The notes under the pieces: model-generated
Databases searched by the model: none
Told to the model about the DNA's origin: nothing
Seen by the model: the letters and a program-made list of their open reading frames with translations, nothing else
Origin: Pseudomonas gingeri
GTDB lineage: Bacteria > Pseudomonadota > Gammaproteobacteria > Pseudomonadales > Pseudomonadaceae
Assembly: GCF_013385635.1 (NCBI RefSeq)
Contig: NZ_JACAPR010000007.1
Span: 155,427 to 219,426 of the forward strand
Reading direction: 5' to 3'
DNA length: 64,000 nucleotides
Program-made: the position numbers and the translations under genes
Part shown: one piece after another, positions 62,921-64,000 of the stretch
Position numbering within the stretch: the first letter of the stretch is position 1
Layout of the letters: the number at the start of each line of letters is the position of its first letter

Positions 62921-63421
62921 ATGATTCGTTCGATGCTGTATGCCACCGACCTCGGCCTGTATGCGCCTTATGTCATGCAGCATGCACTGGGGCTGGCACG
63001 AACGTTCAAGGCTGACTTATATGTAGTGCATGCTGTCGAACCCATGGGGTTGTTCGCGGAGTCGGTGTTGCAGAGTTACCTGGACGAGCAGGCATTGAAC
63101 GAATTGCACAGCCAGGGTCTTAACACCGTGATGGCCAATATCGAGCAACGGGTATTGGACAGTTTTCGCGAGGAGTTGGGGGAAGGACAGCAGGACCTGG
63201 CGATGATCCAGTCGGTCCAGGTGATCCAGGGGGATCCTTCACACGTCATTCTTGCGCAGGCGCAAAAGCTGTCGGTCGATCTGTTGATTGTCGGCAGTCA
63301 CAGCCATGGCACCGGAGCCGAGGCACACTTGGGGCGTACCGCCGCGCGGGTCCTGCAGTTGTCCCAGGTGCCGGTCTATCTCGTGCCGCTGTTGCAGCGT
63401 CGTCGGCACAGCGATAGCTGA
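62921..63421 (+). CDS. Universal stress protein (UspA family)
   Basis: 166 residues. UspA fold with the N-terminal MIRSMLYATDLGLYAPYVMQ and the ATP-binding-like signature LLIVGSHSHGTGAEAHLGRTAA (G-x2-G-x9-G-S/T type). Likely a nucleotide-binding stress protein. GGAGG ribosome site upstream of the start. An additional helix at 60-95 is inserted compared with the shortest UspA proteins. Confidence 0.92.
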   Translation: MIRSMLYATDLGLYAPYVMQHALGLARTFKADLYVVHAVEPMGLFAESVLQSYLDEQALNELHSQGLNTVMANIEQRVLDSFREELGEGQQDLAMIQSVQVIQGDPSHVILAQAQKLSVDLLIVGSHSHGTGAEAHLGRTAARVLQLSQVPVYLVPLLQRRRHSDS

Positions 63422-63438
63422 GCCGGAAATTCGACGAA

Positions 63439-63465
63439 TTGACAAAAAAGTTCTAGATTTATTCT
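63439..63465 (+). promoter_or_regulatory. Candidate cysB promoter
   Basis: TTGACA (63439-63444) and TATTCT (63460-63465) with a short 15-base spacer, in the 112 bp gap between the stress protein and cysB. The region downstream (TTCATATAGTTATATATCG) is AT-rich. A weak call. Confidence 0.35.
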
Positions 63466-63524
63466 TCAAACCATTCATATAGTTATATATCGCCGCTGCT
63501 GCCTGTGGCGTCTACCTGCTTTGA

Positions 63525-64000
<476 letters not shown>

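Overview
The window is a 64 kb piece of a Pseudomonas chromosome, most like the P. fluorescens group. The evidence is the OprI-type lipoprotein, the sucD / brnQ / htpG / fabAB / gpsA / kdp / tgpA / aroF / cysB gene content, high GC, and the abundant GTGGGAGCGGGCTTGCCCGCGAAG-type REP/REPIN palindromes between genes. It is cut inside sucD at the left edge and inside cysB at the right edge. I see no rRNA, tRNA, CRISPR array, prophage or transposase gene. Nearly all of it is core chromosome, with accessory features confined to single genes and small repeats.

Left part (1-20 kb): sucD end, brnQ, a small lipoprotein, two tandem hotdog thioesterases, htpG, a dienelactone hydrolase, pirin and OsmC genes, a chemotaxis receptor, the fabAB operon, then a three-gene operon (TonB-dependent receptor, ABC-type binding protein, hybrid histidine kinase) that looks like a nutrient-sensing unit without a transporter. 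gpsA, a DUF4389 protein and sixA follow.

Middle (19.5-39 kb): a pentapeptide-repeat protein; a lipid/ester cluster (an acyl-CoA synthetase that has lost its central region, a thioesterase, two alpha/beta hydrolases); a DUF4892 protein; an AI-2E family permease; a five-EF-hand protein; a two-component pair divergent from the complete kdpFABCDE potassium uptake locus; and a patatin-like phospholipase.

Right part (39-64 kb): the moxR / DUF58 / tgpA operon, a CHAD protein, an acyl-CoA thioesterase, a chemotaxis receptor, tatD, an MltF-type lytic transglycosylase, DoxX, a small methyltransferase-like protein behind a strong promoter and a structured leader of about 150 nt, greB, an ABC exporter pair (ybbAP type) divergent from tesA, an L,D-transpeptidase, oprI, a GNAT protein, the DAHP synthase gene, a PilZ-like protein divergent from a thioredoxin-like protein, tandem PanE-type reductases, a 5'-nucleotidase, a universal stress protein and cysB.

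The least explained signals are: (i) a structured-leader candidate at about 50.18-50.33 kb; (ii) a six-copy family of about 105-112 bp elements with GATCGTTCCC / GGGAACGATC ends, two of which bracket kdpC; (iii) seven perfect DnaA-box 9-mers between 24 and 42 kb, mostly embedded in Tyr-Pro-Gln codons; (iv) the internally deleted acyl-CoA synthetase; and (v) the receptor / binding protein / kinase operon.
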